Shown piece by piece: positions 23,514 to 35,463 of a DNA stretch of 64,000 nt. Positions within the stretch are counted from its first letter, which is position 1. Each line of letters begins with the position of its first letter. The notes under the pieces are model-generated. The model was not told where the DNA came from. It worked only from the letters and a program-made list of their open reading frames with translations, and made no database searches. This DNA comes from Sabellastarte sp. h YS-2021 (lineage: Eukaryota > Annelida > Polychaeta > Sabellida > Sabellidae): the NCBI GenBank assembly GCA_964017235.1, contig OZ024933.1:56092255-56156254 (forward strand), read 5' to 3'. A program made the position numbers and the translations under genes.

Positions 23514-26271
23514 TGTTGATTAAAAATAACAATTATGGAGCAACAGAAAATACTCAAATAAGCACTTAGGTGACAAAGCTAATGTATTAGATGGTCATAA
23601 ATAAACAAAAAAATGTCATTGATTTTTATGATCAGTTTATATAGTGGGGCTGTTAGAGGCCAAAATAAGTCAAAATATGACCTTCTAAGATCCCCAAGAG
23701 AGAGAGAGAGTTTGCTTGTTTTCTGCCTTACCTCAAACTGTCAATACTCAGTGATGAATATTAACTATTCCGGTATTAATGCAACAGTTAAAAGACCAAA
23801 CCAGCACTCAATCTAACAATCTCAAACTCGCAAATTTATGGAAATTGTTTAATTTAGTCATAAATAAACAAAAATTGTCATTGATTTTCATGATGAATTC
23901 ATATACTGGGGGCGTTAGAGGACATAATTAGACCAAATATGACCTTCTAAGAGCCCCAAGAAAGAGCATATCTGTATTCTTCCTAAACTCAGACTATTAA
24001 TACCCAGTGATGAACATTAACTATTTTTGTATTTATGGAAAAGTTAAAAGACCAAACCAGCACTCAATGAAATTAGTTGATACCTGGCGAGTTTTGAAGC
24101 CACAAAAATGGAAATTTACTTATTGTACTAGAGAAGATTGTTAAAATATAAAGGCCAGATTTATTTGTTGTGACCCAAGACATTCATGCTACAGTTACAG
24201 AATATTACTGGTGTTATGGTTATAGATCTGACTATTAATTACAAGTAAACATCTCTGAATCTGGAAGTGTCCAGTGCCCCGGGTGAGAGTTTGCTTGTAT
24301 TCTTCCTAACATCAGACTGTCAATGCCAAATGACAGATATTAAATCTTCCAAGTAAGCAAACTCAAGCTGTTATATATAGACTAAAACTACTTAGAGGTT
24401 TTGCGTTTTTATGACCAAGTATTATGATGGGGCTGTTTGATGCTATAAGTGCATAAAATGACCTCCTAAGCCCAGGTATATTTTGCAAGTACGCTATTTA
24501 CCCACAATCCATCAAGGCCTGTTGATTAATAATAACAATTATGGAGCAACAGAAAATATCCAAATAAGCCCTTAGGTGACAAAGCTAATGTATTAGATGG
24601 TCCTAAATAAACAAAAAAAATGTCATTGAATTTTATGATCAGTTTATAGAGTGGGGCTGTTAGAGGCCAAAATGAGTCAAAATATGACCTTCTAAGATCC
24701 CAAAGAGAGAGAGAGTTTGCTTGTATTCTGCCTTACCTCAAACTGTCAATACTCAGTGATGAATATTAACTATTCTGGTATTAATGCAACAGTTAAAAGA
24801 CCAAACCAGCACTCAATCTAACAATCTCAAACTGGCAAATTTATGGAAATTGTTTAATTTAGTCATAAATAAACAAAAATTGTCATTGATTTTCATGATG
24901 AATTCATATACTGGGGGCGTTAGAGGACATAATTACACCAAATATGACCTTCTAAGAGCCCCAAGAAAGAGCATATTTGTATTCTTCCTAACCTCAGACT
25001 ATTAATACCCAGTGATGATCATTAACTATATTTGTATTTATGGAAAAGTTAAAAGACCAAACCAGCACTCAATGAAATTAGTTGATACCTTGCGAGTTTT
25101 GAATGCACAAAAATAGAAATTTACTTATTGTACTAGAGGAGATTGCTAAAATATAAAGGCCAGATTTATTTGTTGTGACCCAAGACATTCATGCTACAGT
25201 TACAGAATATTACTGGTGTTATGGTTATAGATCTGACTATTAATTACAAGTAAACATCTCTGAATCTGGAAGTGTCCAGCTCCCCGGGTGAGAGTTTGCT
25301 GGTATTCTTCCTAACATCAGACTGTCAATGCCAAATGACAGATATTAAATCTTCCCAGTAAGCAAACTCAAGCTGTTACAAATAGACTAAAACTACTTAG
25401 AGGTTTTTGTGTTTTTATGACCAAGTATTATGATGGGGCTGTTTGATGCTATAAGTGCATAAAATGACCTCCTAAGCCCAGGTATATTTTGCAAGTACGC
25501 TATTTACCCACAATCCATCAAGGCCTGTTGATTAATAATAACAATTATGGAGCAACAGAAAATATCCAAATAAGCCCTTAGGTGACAAAGCTAATGTATT
25601 AGATGGTCCTAAATAAACAAAAAAAATGTCATTGAATTTTATGATCAGTTTATATAGTGGGGCTGTTAGAGGCCAAAATGAGTCAAAATATGACCTTCTA
25701 AGATCCCCAAGAGAGAGTTTGCTTGTATTCTGCCTAACCTGAGACTGTGAATACTCAGTGATGAATATTAACAATTCTGGAATTAATGCAACAGTTAAAA
25801 GACTAAACCAGCACTTAATCTAACAATCTGAAGCTGGCAAATTTATGGAAATTATGGAATTAACTCATACTTATTGTACTAGAGTAGTCTATTAAAATGT
25901 GAAGGTCATATTTATTTTTTGTGACCCCAGATATTCATGCTACAGTTACAGAATATTACTGGTGTTATGGTTATAGATCTGACTATTAATTACAAGTAAA
26001 CATCTCTGAAGCTGTAAGTGTCTAGCACCCCCGGAGAGAGTTTACTGGTATTCTGCCTAACATCAGACTGTCAATGACCAATAATTAATATTTAATATCC
26101 CCAGCTAGGAAACTCTAGCTGTGACAAGTAGGCTAAAACTACGGAGAAGTTGTAGCTTTTTATGATCAAGTGTTATGACGGAGCTGTTAGATACTATAAG
26201 TGCATAAAATTGACATCTTAAGCGCAAGTATATTTTCTAGGTATGCTATTTACCCACAACCCATCAAGGCC
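23514..26271. repeat. Trimer copy 3: A, B-A chimera, B
   Basis: A 23514-24519; chimera 24520-25525; B 25526-26271. Near-identical to 17250 onward at +6264 bp until about 26010, where the B continues normally (tctgaagctgtaagtgtctagc) while copy 1 switches to A. It has gcacccccggag near 26025 in place of gcaccccgggag, removing the SmaI-like site. Confidence 0.92.
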
Positions 26272-28023
26272 TGTTGATTAAAAATAACAATTATGGAGCA
26301 ACAGAAAATACTCAAATAAGCACTTAGGTGACAAAGCTAATGTATTAGATGGTCATAAATAAACAAAAAAATGTCATTGAATTTTATGATCAGTTTATAT
26401 AGTGGGGCTGTTAGAGGCCAAAATGAGTCAAAATATAACCTTCTAAGATCCCCAAGAGAGAGAGAGTTTGCTTGTATTCTGCCTTACCTCAAACTGTCAA
26501 TACTCAGTGATGAATATTAACTATTCTGGTATTAATGCAACAGTTAAAAGACCAAACCAGCACTCAATCTAACAATCTCAAACTGGCAAATTTATGGAAA
26601 TTGTTTAATTTAGTCATAAATAAACAAAAATTGTCATTGATTTTCATGATGAATTCATATACTGGGGGCGTTAGAGGACATAATTAGACCAAATATGACC
26701 TTCTAAGAGCCCCAAGAAAGAGCATATTTGTATTCTTCCTAACCTCAGACTATTAATACCCAGTGATGAACATTAACTATTTTTGTATTTATGGAAAAGT
26801 TAAAAGACCAAACCAGCACTCAATGAAATTAGTTGATACCTTGCGAGTTTTGAATCCACAAAAATTGAAATTTACTTATTGTACTAGAGTAGATTGTTAA
26901 AATATAAAGGCCAGATTTATTTGTTGTGACCCAAGACATTCATGCTACAGTTACAGAATATTACTGGTGTTATGGTTATAGATCTGACTATTAATTACAA
27001 GTAAACATCTCTGAATCTGGAAGTGTCCAGTGCCCCGGGTGAGAGTTTGCTTGTATTCTTCCTAACATCAGACTGTCAATGCCAAATGACAGATATTAAA
27101 TCTTCCCAGTAAGCAAACTCAAGCTGTTACAAATAGACTAAAACTACTTAGAGGTTTTTGCGTTTTTATGACCAAGTATTATGATGGGGCTGTTTGATGC
27201 TATAAGTGCATAAAATGACCTCCTAAGCCCAGGTATATTTTGCAAGTATGCTATTTACCCACAATCCATCAAGGCCTGTTGATTAATAATAACAATTATG
27301 GAGCAACAGAAAATATCCAAATAAGCCCTTAGGTGACAAAGCTAATGCATTAGATGGTCCTAAATAAACAAAAAAAAATGTCATTGAATTTTATGATCAG
27401 TTTATATAGTGGGGCTGTTAGAGGCCAAAATGAGTCAAAATATGACCTTCTAAGATGCCCAAGAGAGAGTTTGCTTGTATTCTGCCTAACCTGAGACTGT
27501 CAATACTCAGTGATGAATATTAACAATTCTGGAATTAATGCAACAGTTAAAAGACTAAACCAGCACTTAATCTAACAATCTGAAGCTGGCAAATTTATGG
27601 AAATTATGGAATTAACTCATACTTATTGTACTAGAGTAGTCTATTAAAATGTGAAGGTCATATTTATTTTTTGTGACCCCAGATATTCATGCTACAGTTA
27701 CAGAATATTACTGGTGTTATGGGTATAGATCTGACTATTAATTACAAGTAAACATCTCTGAAGCTGTAAGTGTCTAGCACCCCGGGAGAGAGTTTACTGG
27801 TATTCTGCCTAACATCAGACTGTCAATGACCAATAATTAATATTTAATATCCCCAGCTAGGAAACTCTAGCTGTGACAAGTAGGCTAAAACTACGGAGAA
27901 GTTGTAGCTTTTTATGATCAAGTGTTATGACGGAGCTGTTAGATACTATAAGTGCATAAAATTGACATCTTAAGCGCAAGTATATTTTCTAGGTATGCTA
28001 TTTACCCACAACCCATCAAGGCC
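26272..28023. repeat. A-B dimer within Block II (A 26272-27276, B 27277-28023)
   Basis: The A has B-like bases in its S1 (attgaattttatgatcag near 26368 and aaaatgagtc near 26420), so its 5' part is mosaic. Its tail (gtttgcttgtattcttcc near 27046, gaggtttttgcg near 27150) matches the tail of the fused unit at 19262-20007. B is the partner of 20008-20754. Confidence 0.9.
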
Positions 28024-29030
28024 TGTTGATTAAAAATAACAATTATGGAGCAACAGAAAATACTCAAATAAGCACTTAGGTGACAAAGCTAATGTATTAG
28101 ATGGTCATAAATGAACAAAAAAATGTCATTGATTTTTATGATCAGTTTATATAGTGGGGCTGTTAGAGGCCAAAATAAGTCAAAATATGACCTTCTATGA
28201 TCCCCAAGAGAGAGAGAGAGTTTGCTTGTTTTCTGCCTTACCTCAAACTGTCAATACTCAGTGATGAATATTAACTATTCTGGTATTAATGCAACAGTTA
28301 AAAGACCAAACCAGCACTCAATCTAACAATCTCAAACTCACAAATTTATGGAAATTGTTTAATTTAGTCATAAATAAACAAAAATTGTCATTGATTTTCA
28401 TGATGAATTCATATACTGGGTGGCGTTAGAGGACATAATTAGACCAAATATGACCTTCTAAGAGCCCCAAGAAAGAGCATATTTGTATTCTTCCTAACCT
28501 CAGACTATTAATACCCAGTGATGAACATTAACTATTTTTGTATTTATGGAAAAGTTAAAAGACCAAACCAGCACTCAATGAAATTAGTTGACACCTTGCG
28601 AGTTTTGAATCCACAAAAATGGAAATTTACTTATTGTACTAGAGTAGATTGTAAAAATATAAAGGCCAGATTTATTTGTTGGGACCCAAGACATTCATGC
28701 TACAGTTACAGAATATTACTGGTGTTATGGTTATAGATCTGACTATTAATTACAAGTAAACATCTCTGCATCTGGAAGTGTCCAGTGCGCGGGGTGAGAG
28801 TTTGCTGGTATTCTTCCTAACATCAGACAGTCAATGCCAAATGACAGATATTAAATCTTCCCAGTAAGCAAACTCAAGCTGTTACAAATAGACTAAAACT
28901 ACTTAGAGGTTTTGCGTTTTTATGACCAAGTATTATGATGGGGCTGTTTGATGCTATAAGTGCATAAAATGACCTCCTAAGCCCAGGTATATTTTGCAAG
29001 TACGCTATTTACCCACAATCCATCAAGGCC
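28024..29030. repeat. A unit bridging Blocks II and III
   Basis: The first half follows Block II (aaactcacaaatttatgg near 28333, matching 21064 at +7269). The second half follows Block III (attgtaaaaatata near 28649, tctctgcatctgg near 28762, cagacagtcaatg near 28825). The changeover therefore falls inside this unit, roughly 28.4-28.65 kb. Private: actgggtggcg near 28415, tctatgatcc near 28193 and ttgggacccaag near 28679. Confidence 0.88.
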
Positions 29031-29759
29031 TGTTGATTAATAATAACAATTATGGACCAACAGAAAATATCCAAATAAGCCCTTAGGTGACAAAGCTAAT
29101 GTATTAGATGGTCCTAAATAAACAAAAAAATGTCATTGAATTTTATGATCAGTTTATATAGTGGGGCTGTTAGAGGTCAAAATGAGTCAAAATATGACCT
29201 TCTAAGATCCCCAAGAGACAGTTTGCTTGTATTCTGCCTAACCTGAGTGATGAATATTAACAATTCTGGAATTAATGCAACAGTTAAAAGACCAAACCAG
29301 CACTTAATCTAACAATATGAAGCTGGCAAATTTATGGAAATTATGGAATTAGCTGATACTTATTGTACTAGAGTAGTCTATTAAAATGTGAAGGTCATAT
29401 TTATTTTTTGTGACCCCAGATATTCATGCTACAGTTACAGAATATTACTGGTGTTATGGGTATAGATCTGACTATTAATTACAAGTAAACATCTCTGAAG
29501 CTGTAAGTGTCTAGCACCCCGGGAGAGAGTTTACTGGTATTCTGCCTAACATCAGACTGTCAATGACCAATAATTAATATTTAATATCCCCAGCTAGGAA
29601 ACTCTAGCTGTGACAAGTAGGCTAAACTACGGAGAAGTTGTAGCTTTTTATGACCAAGTGTTATGACGGAGCTGTTAGATACTATAAGTGCATAAAATTG
29701 ACATCTTAAGCGCAAGTATATTTTCTAGGTATGCTATTTACCCACAACCCATCAAGGCC
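29031..29759. repeat. B unit with a 15 bp deletion (first example)
   Basis: 729 bp. cctaacctgagtgatgaat (near 29238) replaces the usual cctgag, 15 bases and tgatgaat: one block ending in ctcag is missing. It also has one A fewer in ggctaaactac (near 29619). The same two changes occur in the B units at 31882, 34734 and 37586, tying this unit to the 2852 bp HOR. Private: ttatggaccaac near 29049. Confidence 0.93.
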
Positions 29760-32611
29760 TGTTGATTAAAAATAACAATTATGGAGCAACAGAAAATACT
29801 CAAATAAGCACTTAGGTGACAAAGCTAATGTATTAGATGGTCATAAATAAACAAAAAAGTGTCATTGATTTTTATGATCAGTTTATATAGTGGGGCTGTT
29901 AGAGGCCAAAATAAGTCAAAATATGACCTTCTAAGATCCCCAAGAGAGAGAGTTTGCTTGTATTCTGCCTTACCTCAAACTGTCAATACTCAGTGATGAA
30001 TATTAACTATTCTGGTATTAATGCAACAGTTAAAAGACCAAACCAGCACTCAATCTAACAATCTCAAACTGGCAAATTTATGGAAATTGTTTAATTTAGT
30101 CATAAATAAACAAAAACTGTCATTGATTTTCATGATGAATTCATATACTGGGGGCGTTAGAGGACATAATTAGACCAAATATGACCTTCTAAGAGCCCCA
30201 AGAAAGAGCATATTTGTATTCTTCCTAACCTCAGACTAATAATACCCAGTGATGAACATTAACTATTTTTGTATTTATGGAAAAGTTAAAAGACCAAACC
30301 AGCACTCAATGAAATTAGTTGATACCTTGCGAGTTTTGAATCCGCAAAAATTGAAATTTACTTATTGTACTAGAGTAGATTGTTAAAATATAAAGGCCAG
30401 ATTTTTTTGTTGTGACCCAAGACATTCATGCTACAGTTACAGAATATTACTGGTGTTATGGTTATAGATCTGACTATTAATTACAAGTAAACATCTCTGA
30501 ATCTGGAAGTGTCCAGTGCCCCGGGTGAGAGTTTGCTGGTATTCTTCCTAACATCAGACTGTCAATGCCAAATGACAGATATTAAATCTTCCCAGTAAGC
30601 AAACTCAAGCTGTTACATATAGACTAAAACTACTTAGAGGTTTTGCGTTTTTATGACCAAGTATTATGATGGGGCTGTTTGATGCTATAAGTGCATAAAG
30701 TACTTAAAAAAAGCTAGGAAACTCTAGCTGTGACAAGTAGGCTAAAACGACAGAGAAGTTGTAGCTTTTTATGACCAAGTGTTATGACGGAGCTGTTAGA
30801 TGCTATAAGTGCATAAAATTGACATCTTAAGCGCAAGTATATTTTCTAGGTATGCTATTTACCCACAACCCATCAAGGCCTGTTGATTAAAAATAACAAT
30901 TATGGAGCAACAGAAAATACTCAAATAAGCACTTAGGTGACAAAGCTAATGTATTAGATGGTCATAAATAAACAAAAAAAGTCATTGATTTTTATGATCA
31001 GTTTATATAGTTGGGCTGTTAGAGGCCAAAATAAGTCAAAATATGACCTTCTAAGATCCCCAAGAGAGAGAGTTTGCTTGTATTCTGCCTTACCTCAAAC
31101 TGTCAATACTCAGTGATAAATATTAACCATTCTGGTATTAATGCAACAGTTAAAAGACCAAACCAGCACTCAATCTAACAATCTCAAACTGGCAAATTTA
31201 TGGAAATTATTTAATTTAGTCATAAATAAACAAAAACTGTCATTGATTTTCATGATGAATTCATATACTGGGGGCGTTAGAGGACATAATTAGACCAAAT
31301 ATGACCTTCTAAGAGCCCCAAGAAAGAGCATATTTGTATTCTTCCTAACCTCAGACTAGTAATACCCAGTGATGAACATTAACTATTTTTGTATTTATGG
31401 AAAAGTTAAAAGACCAAACCAGCACTCAATGAAATTAGTTGATACCTTGCGAGTTTTGAATCCACAAAAATGGAAATTTACTTATTGTACTAGAGTAGAT
31501 TGTAAAAATATAAAGGCCAGATTTATTTGTTGTGACCCAAGACATTCATGCTACAGTTACAGAATATTACTGGTGTTATGGTTATAGATCTGACTATTAA
31601 TTACAAGTAAACATCTCTGCATCTGGAAGTGTCCAGTGCCCGGGGTGAGAGTTTGCTGGTATTCTTCCTAACATCAGACAGTCAATGCCAAATGACAGAT
31701 ATTAAATCTTCCCAGTAAGCAAACTCAAGCTGTTACAAATAGACTAAAACTACTTAGAGGTTTTGCGTTTTTATGAACAAGTATTATGATGGGGCTGTTT
31801 GATGCTATAAGTGCATAAAATGACCTCCTAAGCCCAGGTATATTTTGCAAGTACGCTATTTACCCACAATCCATCAAGGCCTGTTGATTAATAATAACAA
31901 TTATGGAGCAACAGAAAATATCCAAATAAGCCCTTAGGTGACAAAGCTAATGTATTAGATGGTCCTAAATAAACAAAAAAAATGTGATTGAATTTTATGA
32001 TCAGTTTATATAGTGGGGCTGTTAGAGGCCAAAATGAGTCAAAATATGACCTTCTAAGATCCCCAAGAGACAGTTTGCTTGTATTCTGCCTAACCTGAGT
32101 GATGAATATTAACAATTCTGGAATTAATGCAACAGTTAAAAGACCAAACCAGCACTTAATCTAACAATATGAAGCTGGCAAATTTATGGAAATTATGGAA
32201 TTAGCTGATACTTATTGTACTAGAGTAGTCTATTAAAATGTGAAGGTCATATTTATTTTTTGTGACCCCAGATATTCATGCTACAATTACAGAATATTAC
32301 TGGTGTTATGGTTATAGATCTGACTATTAATTACAAGTAAACATCTCTGAAGCTGTAAGTGTCTAGCACCCCGGGAGAGAGTTTACTGGTATTCTGCCTA
32401 ACATCAGACTGTCAATGACCAATAATTAATATTTAATATCCCCAGCTAGGAAACTCTAGCTGTGACAAGTAGGCTAAACTACGGAGAAGTTGTAGCTTTT
32501 TATGACCAAGTGTTATGACGGAGCTGTTAGATACTATAAGTGCATAAAATTGACATCTTAAGCGCAAGTATATTTTCTAGGTATGCTATTTACCCACAAC
32601 CCATCAAGGCC
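29760..32611. repeat. 2852 bp trimer copy 1 (A' 29760-30880, A 30881-31881, B 31882-32611)
   Basis: The most divergent of the four copies. A' has ccgcaaaaattg near 30342 and agatttttttg near 30400. A has tagttgggctg near 31009, gtgataaatatt near 31113 and gactagtaat near 31354. The hybrid junction is already present, so this copy probably lies at the edge of the amplified block. Confidence 0.93.
30700..30711. other. 12 bp novel junction in hybrid unit A'
   Basis: A' follows unit A up to ataagtgcataaa, then reads gtacttaaaaaa, then continues as the B tail from agctaggaaactctagctg. Exact copies of the 12-mer are at 33552, 36404 and 39256. I see no match elsewhere in the array. Because the B tail repeats the gaccaagtgttatgacgg to gtgcataaaa stretch, A' carries that stretch twice and is 1121 bp long. 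The entry point on the B side is one base inside the 5' arm of the B inverted repeat. Confidence 0.93.
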
Positions 32612-35463
32612 TGTTGATTAAAAATAACAATTATGGAGCAACAGAAAATACTCAAATAAGCACTTAGGTGACAAAGCTAATGTATTAGATGGTCATAAAT
32701 AAACAAAAAAGTGTCATTGATTTTTATGATCAGTTTATATAGTGGGGCTGTTAGAGGCCAAAATAAGTCAAAATATGACCTTCTAAGATCCCCAAGAGAG
32801 AGAGTTTGCTTGTATTCTGCCTTACCTCAAACTGTCAATACTCAGTGATGAATATTAACTATTCTGGTATTAATGCAACAGTTAAAAGACCAAACCAGCA
32901 CTCAATCTAACAATCTCAAACTGGCAAATTTATGGAAATTGTTTAATTTAGTCATAAATAAACAAAAACTGTCATTGATTTTCATGATGAATTCATATAC
33001 TGGGGGCGTTAGAGGACATAATTAGACCAAATATGACCTTCTAAGAGCCCCAAGAAAGAGCATATTTGTATTCTTCCTAACCTCAGACTAATAATACCCA
33101 GTGATGAACATTAACTATTTTTGTATTTATGGAAAAGTTAAAAGACCAAACCAGCACTCAATGAAATTAGTTGATACCTTGCGAGTTTTGAATCCACAAA
33201 AATGGAAATTTACTTATTGTACTAGAGTAGATTGTTAAAATATAAAGGCCAGATTTATTTGTTGGGACCCAAGACATTCATGCTACAGTTACAGAATATT
33301 ACTGGTGTTATGGTTATAGATCTGACTATTAATTACAAGTAAACATCTCTGAATCTGGAAGTGTCCAGTGCCCCGGGTGAGAGTTTGCTGGTATTCTTCC
33401 TAACATCAGACTGTCAATGCCAAATGACAGATATTAAATCTTCCCAGTAAGCAAACTCAAGCTGTTACATATAGACTAAAACTACTTAGAGGTTTTGCGT
33501 TTTTATGACCAAGTATTATGATGGGGCTGTTTGATGCTATAAGTGCATAAAGTACTTAAAAAAAGCTAGGAAACTCTAGCTGTGACAAGTAGGCTAAAAC
33601 TACAGAGAAGTTGTAGCTTTTTATGACCAAGTGTTATGACGGAGCTGTTAGATGCTATAAGTGCATAAAATTGACATCTTAAGCGCAAGTATATTTTCTA
33701 GGTATGCTATTTACCCACAACCCATCAAGGCCTGTTGATTAAAAATAACAATTATGGAGCAACAGAAAATACTCAAATAAGCACTTAGGTGACAAAGCTA
33801 ATGTATTAGATGGTCATAAATAAACAAAAAAAGTCATTGATTTTTATGATCAGTTTATATAGTGGGGCTGTTAGAGGCCAAAATAAGTCAAAATATGACC
33901 TTCTAAGATCCCCAAGAGAGAGAGTTTGCTTGTATTCTGCCTTACCTCAAACTGTCAATACTCAGTGATGAATATTAACCATTGTGGTATTAATGCAACA
34001 GTTAAAAGACCAAACCAGCACTCAATCTAACAATCTCAAACTGGCAAATTTATGGAAATTGTTTAATTTAGTCATAAATAAACAAAAACTGTCATTGATT
34101 TTCATGATGAATTCATATACTGGGGGCGTTAGAGGACATAATTAGACCAAATATGACCTTCTAAGAGCCCCAAGAAAGAGCATATTTGTATTCATCCTAA
34201 CCTCAGACTATTAATACCCAGTGATGAACATTAACTATTTTTGTATTTATTGAAAAGTTAAAAGACCAAACCAGCACTCAATGAAATTAGTTGATACCTT
34301 GCGAGTTTTGAATCCACAAAAATGGAAATTTACTTATTGTACTAGAGTAGATTGTAAAAATATAAAGGCCAGATTTATTTGTTGTGACCCAAGACATTCA
34401 TGCTACAGTTACAGAATATTACTGGTGTTATGGTTATAGATCTGACTATTAATTACAAGTAAACATCTCTGCATCTGGAAGTGTCCAGTGCCCGGGGTGA
34501 GAGTTTGCTGGTATTCTTCCTAACATCAGACAGTCAATGCCAAATGACAGATATTAAATCTTCCCAGTAAGCAAACTCAAGCTGTTACAAATAGACTAAA
34601 ACTACTTAGAGGTTTTGCGTTTTTATGACCAAGTATTATGATGGGGCTGTTTGATGCTATAAGTGCATAAAATGACCTCCTAAGCCCAGGTATATTTTGC
34701 AAGTACGCTATTTACCCACAATCCATCAAGGCCTGTTGATTAATAATAACAATTATGGAGCAACAGAAAATATCCAAATAAGCCCTTAGGTGACAAAGCT
34801 AATGTATTAGATGGTCCTAAATAAACAAAAAAAATGTGATTGAATTTTATGATCAGTTTATATAGTGGGGCTGTTAGAGGCCAAAATGAGTCAAAATATG
34901 ACCTTCTAAGATCCCCAAGAGACAGTTTGCTTGTATTCTGCCTAACCTGAGTGATGAATATTAACAATTCTGGAATTAATGCAACAGTTAAAAGACCAAA
35001 CCAGCACTTAATCTAACAATATGAAGCTGGCAAATTTATGGAAATTATGGAATTAGCTGATACTTATTGTACTAGAGTAGTCTATTAAAATGTGAAGGTC
35101 ATATTTATTTTTTGTGACCCCAGATATTCATGCTACAATTACAGAATATTACTGGTGTTATGGTTATAGATCTGACTATTAATTACAAGTAAACATCTCT
35201 GAAGCTGTAAGTGTCTAGCACCCCGGGAGAGAGTTTACTGGTATTCTGCCTAACATCAGACTGTCAATGACCAATAATTAATATTTAATATCCCCAGCTA
35301 GGAAACTCTAGCTGTGACAAGTAGGCTAAACTACGGAGAAGTTGTAGCTTTTTATGACCAAGTGTTATGACGGAGCTGTTAGATACTATAAGTGCATAAA
35401 ATTGACATCTTAAGCGCAAGTATATTTTCTAGGTATGCTATTTACCCACAACCCATCAAGGCC
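32612..35463. repeat. 2852 bp trimer copy 2 (A' 32612-33732, A 33733-34733, B 34734-35463)
   Basis: By eye nearly identical to copy 3. A carries tatttattgaaaag near 34245 where copy 3 has tatttatggaaaag; copy 4 shares the former. All three have aaccattgtggtatt in A (near 33977 here), which copy 1 lacks. Confidence 0.94.

Larger units (their letters stand above)
17250..29030. repeat. Block II: trimer HOR A / B-A chimera / B, about 2758 bp
   Basis: Three chimeric long units (18256, 21762, 24520; 1006 bp each) have a B head and an A body and tail. They sit between an A and a B to make a trimer. Trimer starts are 17250, 20755 and 23514; the last two periods are 2759 and 2758 bp, while the first is 3505 bp because an additional B (20008-20754) follows a fused third unit. 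The GA run after ccccaa is longer here than in other blocks. Confidence 0.92.

Noticed and set aside
31369..31587. 72-codon frame seen at 28518, 31369, 37073 and 41666
   Set aside because: It opens only where gattgttaaaat reads gattgtaaaaat, and closes again in the sister copies at 34221 and 39923 by tatgga to tattga. No sign of constraint.
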